Positions 56,172-64,000 of a stretch of DNA of 64,000 nucleotides are shown here, piece after piece. Where the stretch lies: contig URJJ01000006.1 of the NCBI GenBank assembly GCA_900548185.1, forward strand, positions 1 through 64,000. The letters are read 5' to 3'. Source of the stretch: an uncultured Opitutales bacterium. GTDB taxonomy: Bacteria; Verrucomicrobiota; Verrucomicrobiia; Opitutales; Intestinicryptomonadaceae. Position 1 is the first letter of the stretch. The number at the start of each line of letters is the position of its first letter. Both the position numbers and the translations under genes were made by a program. The notes below the pieces were generated by a model that saw only the letters and a program-made list of their open reading frames with translations, was not told the DNA's origin and searched no databases.

Positions 56172-57995
56172 CTATTTGAATTTTATCTCGCCGAGCGAAT
56201 ACGCGCCCTCGACCTTCGCGGCTGCCTCTTCGCGGCTATCCCCGCGCCAGCGCATGACGTCGAAATAGACGACGTAGAGCATGACGCCCAGAAAGAAAAG
56301 CATGAACGCCCCCTGGAGCCCCGCCACAACCGACTCCGGCACCGGGCGGCGCATGAGCTTCCCGACCGTCGCTATCAGCATGTGCCCGCCGTCGAGAACC
56401 GGGATTGGCAGTAGGTTCAGTATCGCAAGGTTTATATTTATGAGGACCACGAACGAAAGCACCAGCGATATGTCTATGAATGAAAACCCGTACATCACGC
56501 GCCCTATGCCTATCGGGCCGGTGAGGTGCCTCAGGCCGATGTCGCTCGACGGGTTTACGAGGCTTGCGAGCGCCCCCCATGTTCGCCCGACGTTTTCCAC
56601 TATCTGCTCCCACACGGACGGGTGGAGGACGACGCGCTCCATGGAGACCGCGTAGCCCAGCATGTTCCTGGACGCCGGGGGGACGAGCGAAGCCGAGGCG
56701 CCTCCGGCGAGCACGACTTCGCGCACACCCATGCCGTCGGGGGTGGAAAAGAGCATTTTCACGGGGGCGTTTGCGGACGGAGCCGGGAAGAGCTCCGCAG
56801 CGTCGGAGAGGCTGGAGACGTCGCGGTCCCCGACCTTCACGAGGATGTCCCCGGGCGACAGCCTGGCAAATTCCGGGCCGCCCCCGTCAACGGAAAGGAT
56901 GCGCACCGACCCGGGCGAGGAAAACGCAAGGGGGTCCGCCCCGGGCCGCGTGACGCACACGAGCCTGAGCTTCCCGCCCCCGTCTGCGGAAGACACGGCG
57001 CAAAGCGGCCTTGCAACCGCCACCCTCCTGGGCTCGGCCTCAAGCCGCATTCTCGAATCGCCGCGCAGAATCCCGAGGCTCACGGGCCGCGGGGCGCCCA
57101 TTTTTTCAAGAAGGCCCGCAATCTGCATCTGCGAGTGGATTTTCTCCCCGTCCAGGGCTTCCACAACGTCGCCGGGCATGAGGCCGGCCTTTTCGGCGGG
57201 GGAGCCTTCCATAACTTCGGAAACCCTCACGGGAGACGCCGGGAATATTCCAAGCATCCTGATTTCGTCGCCGGTTTCGACATTGGTTTTCACGAGAGTC
57301 GGGGCCGCCGAAACGTCCATAACCTCTCCGCCCCTCCTTATCTTCAGGCTGGCAAGCGGCGAGCCGTCCGGGCTGCGGCCCGAGCCCATGGCGACAAGCT
57401 CTGCGATGTGCCCGAAATTCTGCGCGGGGGAGGAGTCCACCTCGAGGATTTCGTCGCCCGGCCTTATCCCGGCGGCATACGCCGGGGAGGGAATTTCCAC
57501 GCCGTCCGGGGAGATTGTCTCAGGAACCCACCCGACGACGGTCGTATTCTGCGCGGCGGGCGAAGGCACCCCTGCAACCCACACGACGGCCGCGATTGCC
57601 ACGGCGAAAAGCACGTTGAAAAACGCCCCGGCGGCGGAGACTATCATCTTGTCCGCATATGAAATCTTCGGCAGCGTGCGCGCCAGCCTCTCCTCCTCGC
57701 CCATGTCTTCGCCGCTGCGGCCCGAGCCGCCCTCGAGCCTCCCCATGTCGGCAAGCTGGGGCAGCGCCACATAGCCGCCGAATGGGAGCGCCGAAATCCT
57801 GTATTCGCACCCGTCCCGCCCCTTCCAGGAGAAGAGCTTAGGGCCAAATCCTATGGAAAACTTCAGGACTTTCAGCCCGCGCCACCTCGCAGCGAGGAAG
57901 TGCCCGAGCTCATGCACGAATATGGAGCCGCCGAAAAACACCACCATTACGGCCAAGCCCCAGGCGCTCTGGAAAATTTCCGTGTACGGCGGCAT
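56172..57995 (-). CDS. rseP: RseP-type site-2 protease
   Basis: Intramembrane metalloprotease that cleaves membrane-anchored regulators. 607 residues. The zinc site is FVHELGHFLAARW and the second ligand region is IPVLDGGHM near the C-terminus. Two PDZ-like segments lie between (AGIRPGDEILEVDSSPAQN and MPGDVVEALDGEKIH), with further lower-similarity repeats. The family is usually ~450 residues, so the extra ~150 lie in the PDZ region. Starts 1 bp inside the dxr stop. Its anti-sigma target is not in the window. Confidence 0.93.
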   Translation of the reverse strand: MPPYTEIFQSAWGLAVMVVFFGGSIFVHELGHFLAARWRGLKVLKFSIGFGPKLFSWKGRDGCEYRISALPFGGYVALPQLADMGRLEGGSGRSGEDMGEEERLARTLPKISYADKMIVSAAGAFFNVLFAVAIAAVVWVAGVPSPAAQNTTVVGWVPETISPDGVEIPSPAYAAGIRPGDEILEVDSSPAQNFGHIAELVAMGSGRSPDGSPLASLKIRRGGEVMDVSAAPTLVKTNVETGDEIRMLGIFPASPVRVSEVMEGSPAEKAGLMPGDVVEALDGEKIHSQMQIAGLLEKMGAPRPVSLGILRGDSRMRLEAEPRRVAVARPLCAVSSADGGGKLRLVCVTRPGADPLAFSSPGSVRILSVDGGGPEFARLSPGDILVKVGDRDVSSLSDAAELFPAPSANAPVKMLFSTPDGMGVREVVLAGGASASLVPPASRNMLGYAVSMERVVLHPSVWEQIVENVGRTWGALASLVNPSSDIGLRHLTGPIGIGRVMYGFSFIDISLVLSFVVLININLAILNLLPIPVLDGGHMLIATVGKLMRRPVPESVVAGLQGAFMLFFLGVMLYVVYFDVMRWRGDSREEAAAKVEGAYSLGEIKFK

Positions 57996-59158
57996 CAGGA
58001 GAGGCTTTCAACGGTTTCTGCGGCCCTGGCGCGCGCCTCCGCGTCGGAGTCGAGCAGCTCCTCGATAGTGGCCGCCTCGCGAGGCGAAACGGCCTCCAGC
58101 GTCCGGCCAACCACCCTTGGGATGTCGAGCCACGCTATCCTGCCCTTTATGAAGTTTGCCACGGCGACCTCGTTGGAGGCGTTGAAAACCGCAGTCGCCA
58201 CCCCGCCCGCCCGCAGGGCCGAAAATGCGTGGCCGAGGCACGGGAAACGTTCCGTGTCGGGCGGCGCGAAGTCGAGGCAGAGGGCCTTGGAAAAGTCCAC
58301 GGACTCCAGAATCTGGACGCCGCGCCCGGGCACGAGGAGGCTGTGCTCTATCGGGAAAGTCATAGACGGGGGCGCCATGTGCGCGAGAATCGAGCCGTCG
58401 CGGAAGCGCACCATCGAATGCACTATGCTCTGGCGGTGGACAACCACCTCTATCTGCTCGGGGGATACGCCGAACAGCCACTTGGCCTCGATAACCTCCA
58501 GCCCCTTGTTTGCGAGGGTGGAGGAATCCACGGTCACCTTCACGCCCATGTTCCAGTTGGGGTGCTTCATGGCGTCCTCCGGCCTTATGCCGCGCATCTG
58601 TTCGAGGGTGTAGTCGCGGAACATCCCGCCGGAAGCCGTTATTATGAGGTTTTGTATGTCCTCGCCGCGCTCGCCCTGGATGCATTGGAAAATCGCGTTG
58701 TGCTCGCTGTCCAGCGGGAGCATTTTCACCCCCTTGCGCCGCGCGGCCTCCATCATGAATTTCCCGGCCATGACGAGGATTTCCTTGTTTGCAAGCGCGA
58801 TGTCCCTGCCGCGCTCGATTGCCGCAAGCGTCGGAATGAGGGCGTCGGTGCCGACCACGGCCGCGACGAGGGTGTCGAAGCCGTCCATGGTGGAAATTTC
58901 AAGAAGGCCCTCCGCCCCGCGGTAGAGCCTGGCGCCCCCGAACTCCCCCGCGCATCCGGCGGCTTCGGCGAATGCCCTTTCGTCGGACACGGCAACGTGC
59001 CTGACTCCGAATTCGCGGGCGATTGCAGCCAGCTTTTTCCAGTTTCTGTTCGCGGCGATGCCGACAAGCTCCAGCCTGTCGGGATTTGCCCTCACGACTT
59101 CGAGGGTGCTGTCGCCGATGGAGCCGGTGGCCCCCAAAAGGACAATCTTTCTTCTCAT
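57995..59158 (-). CDS. dxr: 1-deoxy-D-xylulose 5-phosphate reductoisomerase
   Basis: First committed step of the MEP pathway (NADPH-dependent). 387 residues. N-terminal NADPH fold GATGSIGDSTLEVV; catalytic region LALANKEILVMAG, LDSEHNAIFQC and the flexible substrate loop MKHPNWNMGVKVTVDSSTLANKG. Fosmidomycin is the known inhibitor of the family. It overlaps cdsA by 4 bp and rseP by 1 bp. Confidence 0.96.
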   Translation of the reverse strand: MRRKIVLLGATGSIGDSTLEVVRANPDRLELVGIAANRNWKKLAAIAREFGVRHVAVSDERAFAEAAGCAGEFGGARLYRGAEGLLEISTMDGFDTLVAAVVGTDALIPTLAAIERGRDIALANKEILVMAGKFMMEAARRKGVKMLPLDSEHNAIFQCIQGERGEDIQNLIITASGGMFRDYTLEQMRGIRPEDAMKHPNWNMGVKVTVDSSTLANKGLEVIEAKWLFGVSPEQIEVVVHRQSIVHSMVRFRDGSILAHMAPPSMTFPIEHSLLVPGRGVQILESVDFSKALCLDFAPPDTERFPCLGHAFSALRAGGVATAVFNASNEVAVANFIKGRIAWLDIPRVVGRTLEAVSPREAATIEELLDSDAEARARAAETVESLS

Positions 59159-60030
59159 ATCAAATCAAAGTGAAGCAGCATGGGCGCGACAAAAAGGCCA
59201 AGAAAGGCGGCGAGCGGGCCCGTGAGCAGCAGGGAGTCCGCCAAATCGAGCGCCCCGCCTATGCCGGGGATTGTGGCTCCGGAATCCTTGACGCCGGCCC
59301 TGCGCTTCAAGACCGACTCCAAGAGGTCCGACACTATTGCGGCGGCCCCCATGAGCGCCCCTCCCGCAACGCCCGAGGCCGCAAGCGCCCAAAACGGAAC
59401 CTCCTGCGGGAGCAGGCCCCTGAAACCCGCAAAAATCGCAACCGAAACGGCGGCGGAAAGCATTATTCCACCCGCAGCCCCCTCCAGCGTCTTTTTGGGG
59501 CTTACGGACGGGGCGAGGCTGCGCCTGCCCATGAGCATGCCAAACAGGTATCCGCCGATGTCCGAAAACTTCGCGGCGGCGACCCCCCATACGGCGAGCG
59601 CCAGGCCCGCGTGTTCCAAACCCGGAAACGACACGGCCACGACCGCGTACCAAAGCAGCATGAACGGCACAAAGGCGGCCACACACAGGGTAGGCAGCGC
59701 CCTTTTCATCGGAAAATCCGAATACGGGTCGGCCAATACGGAAACTGCGGCGGCGGCGGCCACAAACGAAAAGGAAAGGCCGGCTGCTGCGGCGGCGGCC
59801 ATGCCGAAGGCGGAGGCCGCCTCAACCGCGCAGAACATGAAAACGGCCGCCACTGAAACCGCGCAAAACGACGGCCTCAGCCCGCATTTCCTGAGCAGCA
59901 TGCACGCCTCCCACGAGGCCGGTATCGAAAGCAGGAGCATCAAAAGCGAAAAGCCCGTCGGCCCCCCGAAAAAAATTACGCATACAAGTAGGGCCCAAAG
60001 GGCCAGCGTGCTGGCGGTTCTCTTTAGCAT
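59155..60030 (-). CDS. cdsA: Phosphatidate cytidylyltransferase
   Basis: Makes CDP-diacylglycerol for phospholipids. 291 residues with about seven or eight hydrophobic segments. The CdsA signature is visible as SPKKTLEGAAGGIMLS and SDLLESVLKRRAGVKDSG, with GIGGALDLADSLL at the C-terminus containing the catalytic Asp. Three bp after uppS; start overlapped by dxr (4 bp). This order is the standard uppS-cdsA-dxr-rseP cluster. Confidence 0.94.
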   Translation of the reverse strand: MLKRTASTLALWALLVCVIFFGGPTGFSLLMLLLSIPASWEACMLLRKCGLRPSFCAVSVAAVFMFCAVEAASAFGMAAAAAAGLSFSFVAAAAAVSVLADPYSDFPMKRALPTLCVAAFVPFMLLWYAVVAVSFPGLEHAGLALAVWGVAAAKFSDIGGYLFGMLMGRRSLAPSVSPKKTLEGAAGGIMLSAAVSVAIFAGFRGLLPQEVPFWALAASGVAGGALMGAAAIVSDLLESVLKRRAGVKDSGATIPGIGGALDLADSLLLTGPLAAFLGLFVAPMLLHFDLI

Positions 60031-60033
60031 TTC

Positions 60034-60780
60034 CTATTTTTTCCCAAGCTGTTCCGAGGTGAGGCCGTAGCGCCGCTCGCGCCTTGCGTACTCGTCGAGG
60101 GCCTTGCCGAATTCGGCCCTGTCGAAATCGGGCCAGTAAACGTCCGTAAAGTAAAGTTCGGCGTACGCCGCCTGCAACATGAGGAAGTTGCTTAGTCTCA
60201 TCTCCCCGGAAGTCCGTATGAGGAAGTCCGGGTCGGGGATTCCGGCAGTGTCGAGGCTGTCGGCGAGATCCCCCCAGGAGGGGTTCGCAACGCCCCGGGC
60301 GCACATTTTGGAAACGGCCCTGACAAGCTCGTCGCGCGAGCCGTAGTTTAAGGCAAGCACGAGGTTTCCCCTGGAAAACTGCGCGGTTTTTTCCCTCAGG
60401 TCGCCAAGGGCGCGCACGCAGTCGTGGGGGAGCTTTTCGACGTCTCCTATTGTGCGGAAGCGTATCTGCCTTTTTACGAAGTCCTCCCCGTACTTTTTCA
60501 GGGAGGACAATAGCAGGCCCATCAGCGCCCCCACCTCCTCCTTCGGTCGGTTCCAGTTTTCGGATGAAAACGCGTAAAGGGTCAGAAACTCTATCCCGCG
60601 CTCGAAGGCTTCCCCGAATATTTCGCGCACCATCTCGGCCCCGCGCCGGTGCCCCATGATGCGCGGGAGGCCGCGCTCCTTGGCCCAGCGGCCGTTGCCG
60701 TCCATTATTACGGCGACATGCCGGGGGGCGCGAGGAGTGTCCGCGGCGGCGGAAGCCGAACTTTCGCTGCGTTTTGCCAT
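60034..60780 (-). CDS. uppS: Undecaprenyl (isoprenyl) diphosphate synthase
   Basis: Cis-prenyltransferase making the lipid carrier for cell-wall and O-antigen synthesis. From ATG 60780 it has 248 residues (MAKRSESS...). The catalytic Asp lies in MDGNGRWAKERG; further motifs are GHRRGAEMVREIF, LTLYAFSSENW and the C-terminal LRTSGEMRLSNFLMLQAAYAELYFTD (DPDFLIRTSG region). A longer frame uses TTG 60855 and is less likely. First gene of the operon. Confidence 0.93.
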   Translation of the reverse strand: MAKRSESSASAAADTPRAPRHVAVIMDGNGRWAKERGLPRIMGHRRGAEMVREIFGEAFERGIEFLTLYAFSSENWNRPKEEVGALMGLLLSSLKKYGEDFVKRQIRFRTIGDVEKLPHDCVRALGDLREKTAQFSRGNLVLALNYGSRDELVRAVSKMCARGVANPSWGDLADSLDTAGIPDPDFLIRTSGEMRLSNFLMLQAAYAELYFTDVYWPDFDRAEFGKALDEYARRERRYGLTSEQLGKK

Positions 60781-60835
60781 CTTTAAAACAATCCCTTCCA
60801 AGCAATACCATTCGCCCCCCTTTTGCAAAGTAATT

Positions 60836-60841
60836 ATTATA
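60836..60841 (-). promoter_or_regulatory. -10 element of the uppS operon
   Basis: Perfect TATAAT on the minus strand, 55 bp upstream of the uppS ATG. The -35 region is weak, with no TTGACA-like match at the usual distance. Confidence 0.45.
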
Positions 60842-60899
60842 CTTTTTTCCGCCAAGAATATGGTTGATTAGCGGGGGCGCCCCTGTCAAAAATTCCCCA

Positions 60900-61802
60900 A
60901 TGAAAAAATTTGCCATATTTGCGCTGGCGCTTGCGGCGGCGTTTGACGCCCCGGCCCGGATAACCGCATTCGGGGACCTCGCCGAGTACGGGATAAGCCC
61001 CCTCGGCACCGGAGACCCGCTGGACGTAAACCCGCACACATGGCGCGTGTTCACGGAAATGGACGGGGCGAAGATGCTTGGGATAGACGCGGAGCACACC
61101 ACCCTCGTCAACGCCGAATACTACACGTCTTTCGTCCAGGAGGGCATGAAGACCGGCGAAAACCTGTTTGCGGTGTCGCTTTCAGACAGGGGGGAGTTCT
61201 TCGGGGGGGACGGCTACGTCGACCTGGCGGCGCTCATGCCGGCCGAGGGTCGCAGCGCCCAGCAGTACAAGTTCGCAGGCGGCTGGAAATACAACCTAAA
61301 CGACTACGTCCACGTGGATTTGGGCGGGACTTTCACATATGCCACAAAGCGCGTGTGCGGGCCGGGCATACCGGGGGCCGGAATCACATTCTACGGCGAC
61401 TTCTACGCGGGCGTTATACTCGACGTCGCCGCCACGCCATTTGTGTACTACATGTATAACCCCGACTTCGACGCCCAGAAGATAATGGCGGGCATAAACC
61501 CCGTCATCCCCCTACGGAAGGTGTTCGGGATTAAAAACCTGTCGCTTGAAATAGAGGCCTACTACGGCTACGTCGCCTCCAACCGCTGGACGGGCGACAA
61601 CCGCGTAAACGGCTCCTACGTCAAAAATTCCTACGGCTTCGTCCAGGCCGAGGCATCCTTCGTATACGTCCACAACGAAACCTGGCGCTTCTCCGCAGGG
61701 GGCGGCTACTCCTACAATAACGACGGCTCCGGCCCCGCCGGCATAGACCAGGGCCCCAACCACAACTCGTGGTTCACGACCTCCGTCGGCTTCTATTTCT
61801 GA
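60900..61802 (+). CDS. Predicted outer-membrane beta-barrel protein
   Basis: From ATG 60900 it has 300 residues. Signal peptide MKKFAIFALALAAAFDAPA; the body alternates aromatic and Gly residues in short strands (VHVDLGGTFTYA; GITFYGDFYAGVILD; YYGYVASNRW). It ends in FYF, with the C-terminal aromatic residue typical of proteins inserted by the BAM complex. Function unknown; solute channel or adhesin possible. The lipoprotein gene follows two bases later, so the two are probably one operon. Confidence 0.75.
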   Translation: MKKFAIFALALAAAFDAPARITAFGDLAEYGISPLGTGDPLDVNPHTWRVFTEMDGAKMLGIDAEHTTLVNAEYYTSFVQEGMKTGENLFAVSLSDRGEFFGGDGYVDLAALMPAEGRSAQQYKFAGGWKYNLNDYVHVDLGGTFTYATKRVCGPGIPGAGITFYGDFYAGVILDVAATPFVYYMYNPDFDAQKIMAGINPVIPLRKVFGIKNLSLEIEAYYGYVASNRWTGDNRVNGSYVKNSYGFVQAEASFVYVHNETWRFSAGGGYSYNNDGSGPAGIDQGPNHNSWFTTSVGFYF

Positions 61803-61804
61803 AG

Positions 61805-62365
61805 ATGAAATCTGAAAAAAACAAACCTGGGGCAATCCTCCTCCTGGCAGCCGCGGCCATTTCCGCAGCGGCCCTCTCATGCGGGTGTTCCGGGACGGGA
61901 AGCCCGTCCGGCACCATAATGGGGGTCGACAGGAATTCCGGGGATGAAATATCATACGTGCGCACGCGCCACATCGAAGACTGGCAGACGCGCACCATAG
62001 GCGAAGCGCTGACCGGCGAGGAATTCACGCACGGCAGGCTCACACTGCGCTCTCAGCCCGACTCGCGCGAGGGGATGTACTTCTTCGTGATGATGGACTG
62101 GGGCCCCGACGACATCGCCCTGGGATGCACCATAGACTTGTATGTGGACTCATCCGCCACGGCCAAGGTGCGCAAGTACGAATTCGCAGTCCCCGAAACC
62201 TCGTCCGTCCTGCGCGAGATAGTCCTCGGCTTGACGGGTTCCGACTGGAAGGGCCGCAGCGAAAAGGTAAACGCCTGGAAAATCGTGATAAAAACCCCTT
62301 CGGGCCGCACAATAGCCCAAAAGCAGTCGTGGCTTTGGAGCATTGAAGATGGCAAGCTGGACTGA
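61805..62365 (+). CDS. Predicted lipoprotein, 186 residues
   Basis: Begins MKSEKNKPGAILLLAAAAIS and has a lipobox-like AALSCGC, with acylation at one of the two Cys near residue 26. The mature part (SPSGTIMGVDRNSGDEISYV) has no recognised family. Its ATG is 2 bp after the stop of the barrel gene and its 3' end overlaps the glycosylase start by 17 bp, so all three may share a message. Alternative: a soluble periplasmic protein. Confidence 0.7.
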   Translation: MKSEKNKPGAILLLAAAAISAAALSCGCSGTGSPSGTIMGVDRNSGDEISYVRTRHIEDWQTRTIGEALTGEEFTHGRLTLRSQPDSREGMYFFVMMDWGPDDIALGCTIDLYVDSSATAKVRKYEFAVPETSSVLREIVLGLTGSDWKGRSEKVNAWKIVIKTPSGRTIAQKQSWLWSIEDGKLD

Positions 62366-63215
62366 ATTCCGCCCCCTGCCCGCATCGCCGCACTTCACCC
62401 CCGAGGACTTTGCCGAGACCCTGGACGGCGGCCAGTCTTTCCGCTGGACCCGCATTGACGGGGGGGCGTTCGAGGGCGTTTTTGAAAAGACTGCGGCCAG
62501 GCTCGCCCTGAGGGAAGGCAGGGTGTTCGCATCGTTTCCGGAATGCGCCGACGCCGAACGGGCCATGGAAAGCCTCGGGCTTTACCTCGACTGCGGCAGG
62601 GACTACGCCGCAATCGCCCGCGCCCAGGACGACCCGAGGGCGCTGAAAGCCGCGCGCATGTACGGGACGCTGCGCATACTCCGCCAGTCCCCCGCCGAGG
62701 CGATAATGTGCTTCATATGCTCATCCAGCAAGCGCATAGTCCAGATAAAGCAGTGCGTCGCGCTCCTTGCGCAGCTTCTGGGAGAGCCTATACCCGGGAG
62801 CGGCCACAACGCCCTCCCGTCGTTTGAAAGAATCGCCGGCGCGCCTGACGAAACCCTGAGAAGCTGCAAGATAGGCTTCCGCGCCGCCTACTTGAAAAAG
62901 ACCGCGCAGAAAATTTTAAGTGACCGGTTCGAGCCGGAGTCGCTCCGCCAGATGCCCTACGCGCAGGCAAAAAAATACCTTCTTTCCCTGCACGGGGTCG
63001 GAGAAAAGGTGGCCGACTGCATCCTGCTATTCGGGGCCGCGAAATTCGAGGCGTTCCCCGTGGACACGTGGATATCCAAGACGATGGCCGAACTCTACTC
63101 CCTCGAAAACCCCAAGTCCGCCAGGGAGTTTGCCGCAAAAAGGTTCGGCCTCCACGCGGGCTACGTCCAGCAGCTTCTCTTCGCCGCCGTGCGCAAGGGG
63201 GCGGACCTCAGGTAG
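62349..63215 (+). CDS. ogg: 8-oxoguanine DNA glycosylase (Ogg1-like)
   Basis: Excises 8-oxoguanine and nicks abasic DNA. From ATG 62349 it has 288 residues. The N-terminal Ogg domain (FAETLDGGQSFRWTRI) precedes a HhH-GPD fold: LHGVGEKVADCILLFG, with the catalytic Lys in GVGEKVA and the Asp in FPVDTWISKTM. No C-terminal Fe-S loop, unlike Nth. Together with nth it gives base-excision repair of both oxidised purines and pyrimidines. No mutM-type gene is in the window. Confidence 0.88.
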   Translation: MASWTEFRPLPASPHFTPEDFAETLDGGQSFRWTRIDGGAFEGVFEKTAARLALREGRVFASFPECADAERAMESLGLYLDCGRDYAAIARAQDDPRALKAARMYGTLRILRQSPAEAIMCFICSSSKRIVQIKQCVALLAQLLGEPIPGSGHNALPSFERIAGAPDETLRSCKIGFRAAYLKKTAQKILSDRFEPESLRQMPYAQAKKYLLSLHGVGEKVADCILLFGAAKFEAFPVDTWISKTMAELYSLENPKSAREFAAKRFGLHAGYVQQLLFAAVRKGADLR

Positions 63216-63219
63216 CGGG

Positions 63220-63245
63220 GGCCTTTCCCGCAGCCGGGGAAGGCC
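63220..63245. terminator. Hairpin between the convergent ogg and lpxB genes
   Basis: Near-perfect stem GGCCTTTCCC/GGGGAAGGCC with a 6-nt loop, one mismatch, no T-tract. Possibly a factor-dependent or weak terminator. Confidence 0.3.
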
Positions 63246-63311
63246 GGCCGGATGCCCAATGCAAATCCCGGGCGCCGGACGCCAAAATACGCCCGCCGCC
63301 GGCGCGCGCCC

Positions 63312-64000
63312 TCACGCGGAGGCGTTTTCAAGGAGCCACTCGGAGGCGTCCCGGGAATTTTTGGCGGAAAGCATCAGCCTCAGCATCTTCGCGTCCTCCC
63401 GGGTCCGGGCAACGACGTCGGGGCGGGATATGCACTCGGAAATCCTGCGGGCTATGTCGGCGGGCTTCGCGGCGCCCTGTATGAATTCCGGCCACGCGGG
63501 CCTGTCGAGCAGGATGTTTGCTATCCCGAGGTATTTGACAGACACAAGCAGCCGCCCTATCGCATACGTGAGGGGGTTTGCGATGTACACTATCGCCCCC
63601 GGTATGCCCTCCAGGCACGCCGAAAGCGAAATGGTGCCCGAGCTCATCAGCACGGCCTTGGCCCCTATCCTGCCCTCCGAGGAAATCTTCACAAGCTCCA
63701 CCCTGCCGCGCAGGTCCGGGCGCCTTTCAAGCGCCCCCTCCAGCACCTCCAGCACCGCCCCGCTCGGATACGGCACGACGGCCCTCTCGCCGGGCAGGAG
63801 GGCCAGGGTTTCAAGCATCGCGGGAAATATCTTCCCCACCGCAATCCTGCGGCTTCCCGGCAGGAAAAGGAGAGGCCCCGACCTGTCGAAAAAGACCTTT
63901 GAAGAATACCTTCCCGACATGAACGGATGCCCCACGAATTCCGCCTTGAGCGAAGTGTCCGCATAGCACTTGCCCTCAAACGGGAATATGACGGCCAGAG
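63312..64000 (-). CDS. lpxB: Lipid-A-disaccharide synthase, C-terminal part (runs off the window)
   Basis: Condenses two acyl-glucosamines in lipid A synthesis. The gene enters from the right edge on the minus strand; the N-terminal part lies outside. At the edge it reads LAVIFPFEGKCYADTS, then EFVGHPFMSGRY (GHP motif) and LLFLPGSRRIAVGKIFPAM, followed by MSSGTISLSACLEGIPG, as in LpxB. Ends at 63312 with ENASA. The C-terminal helix that contacts the membrane is included. Supports a lipopolysaccharide outer membrane. Confidence 0.9.
   Translation of the reverse strand, partial: LAVIFPFEGKCYADTSLKAEFVGHPFMSGRYSSKVFFDRSGPLLFLPGSRRIAVGKIFPAMLETLALLPGERAVVPYPSGAVLEVLEGALERRPDLRGRVELVKISSEGRIGAKAVLMSSGTISLSACLEGIPGAIVYIANPLTYAIGRLLVSVKYLGIANILLDRPAWPEFIQGAAKPADIARRISECISRPDVVARTREDAKMLRLMLSAKNSRDASEWLLENASA

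Noticed and set aside
62920..62945. GGTTCGAGCC resembling a tRNA T-arm
   Set aside because: It is inside the ogg coding frame and no acceptor or anticodon arms surround it.

Overview
The window most likely comes from a gut-type member of the Verrucomicrobiota, probably the Opitutales/Puniceicoccales. This is inferred from gene content and was not tested by any search. The DNA is GC-rich and didermic: it carries lpxB, a TolC-type efflux channel, an outer-membrane barrel, lipoproteins and rseP. Five large exported proteins end in the VPEP + hydrophobic segment + Arg-cluster tail of PEP-CTERM sorting, which is abundant in Verrucomicrobiota. A succinate-to-propionate operon (scpB-mutA-mutB), a GH97 glycosidase and a subclass A2 beta-lactamase fit an anaerobic gut fermenter. 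I saw no rRNA, tRNA or CRISPR array.

Layout. 1-660 is a 149-bp tandem repeat array full of hairpins, ending just past the glnS stop. 2.4-3.3 kb: a tiny lipoprotein and nth. 3.4-10.4 kb: a PEP-CTERM protein and the scpB-mutA-mutB operon. 10.7-14.3 kb: a structured leader, a disordered Arg/Gly/Glu-rich protein, murA and a beta-lactamase. 14.7-15.6 kb: an AT-rich islet with one DUF3800 gene and a composite hairpin. 15.9-20.5 kb: glnB, queG, a FecCD-type ABC pair behind infA, tadA and a superoxide dismutase. 20.6-27.8 kb: GH97 and a complete MacAB-TolC-type efflux operon with split MacB. 28-29.7 kb: hisI and dnaN. 29.7-31.2 kb is a gene-poor stretch with mobile-repeat copies. 31.3-46.3 kb: four PEP-CTERM genes, three of them giant beta-solenoid paralogues, interrupted by rpsA. 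46.8-51.5 kb: a GNAT acetyltransferase, nadC, an inositol-phosphatase family gene and ppk. 51.6-53.9 kb: an overlapping padR-aquaporin-cobW triad. 54.3-60.8 kb: the envelope/isoprenoid operon uppS-cdsA-dxr-rseP-ispG. 60.9-64 kb: an outer-membrane barrel, a lipoprotein, an 8-oxoguanine glycosylase and the 3' part of lpxB.

How the genes work together. ScpB and the MutAB mutase form a B12-dependent route from succinyl-CoA to propionyl-CoA. dxr and ispG are two steps of the MEP pathway, whose product feeds UppS and so the lipid carrier for peptidoglycan and O-antigen; MurA starts the peptidoglycan precursor. The giant PEP-CTERM proteins are probably cell-surface solenoids, but no exosortase is in the window.

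The most unusual items are the 149-bp multi-hairpin tandem array, a ~130-bp MITE-like family with 11-bp terminal inverted repeats (three copies plus a remnant), the giant solenoid paralogues with a shared 3' cassette, the structured RNA candidate at 10.7-10.9 kb, the DUF3800 islet, and the PadR-aquaporin-CobW operon. Coordinates and translations were read directly. All functions rest on motif recognition, with no database search.
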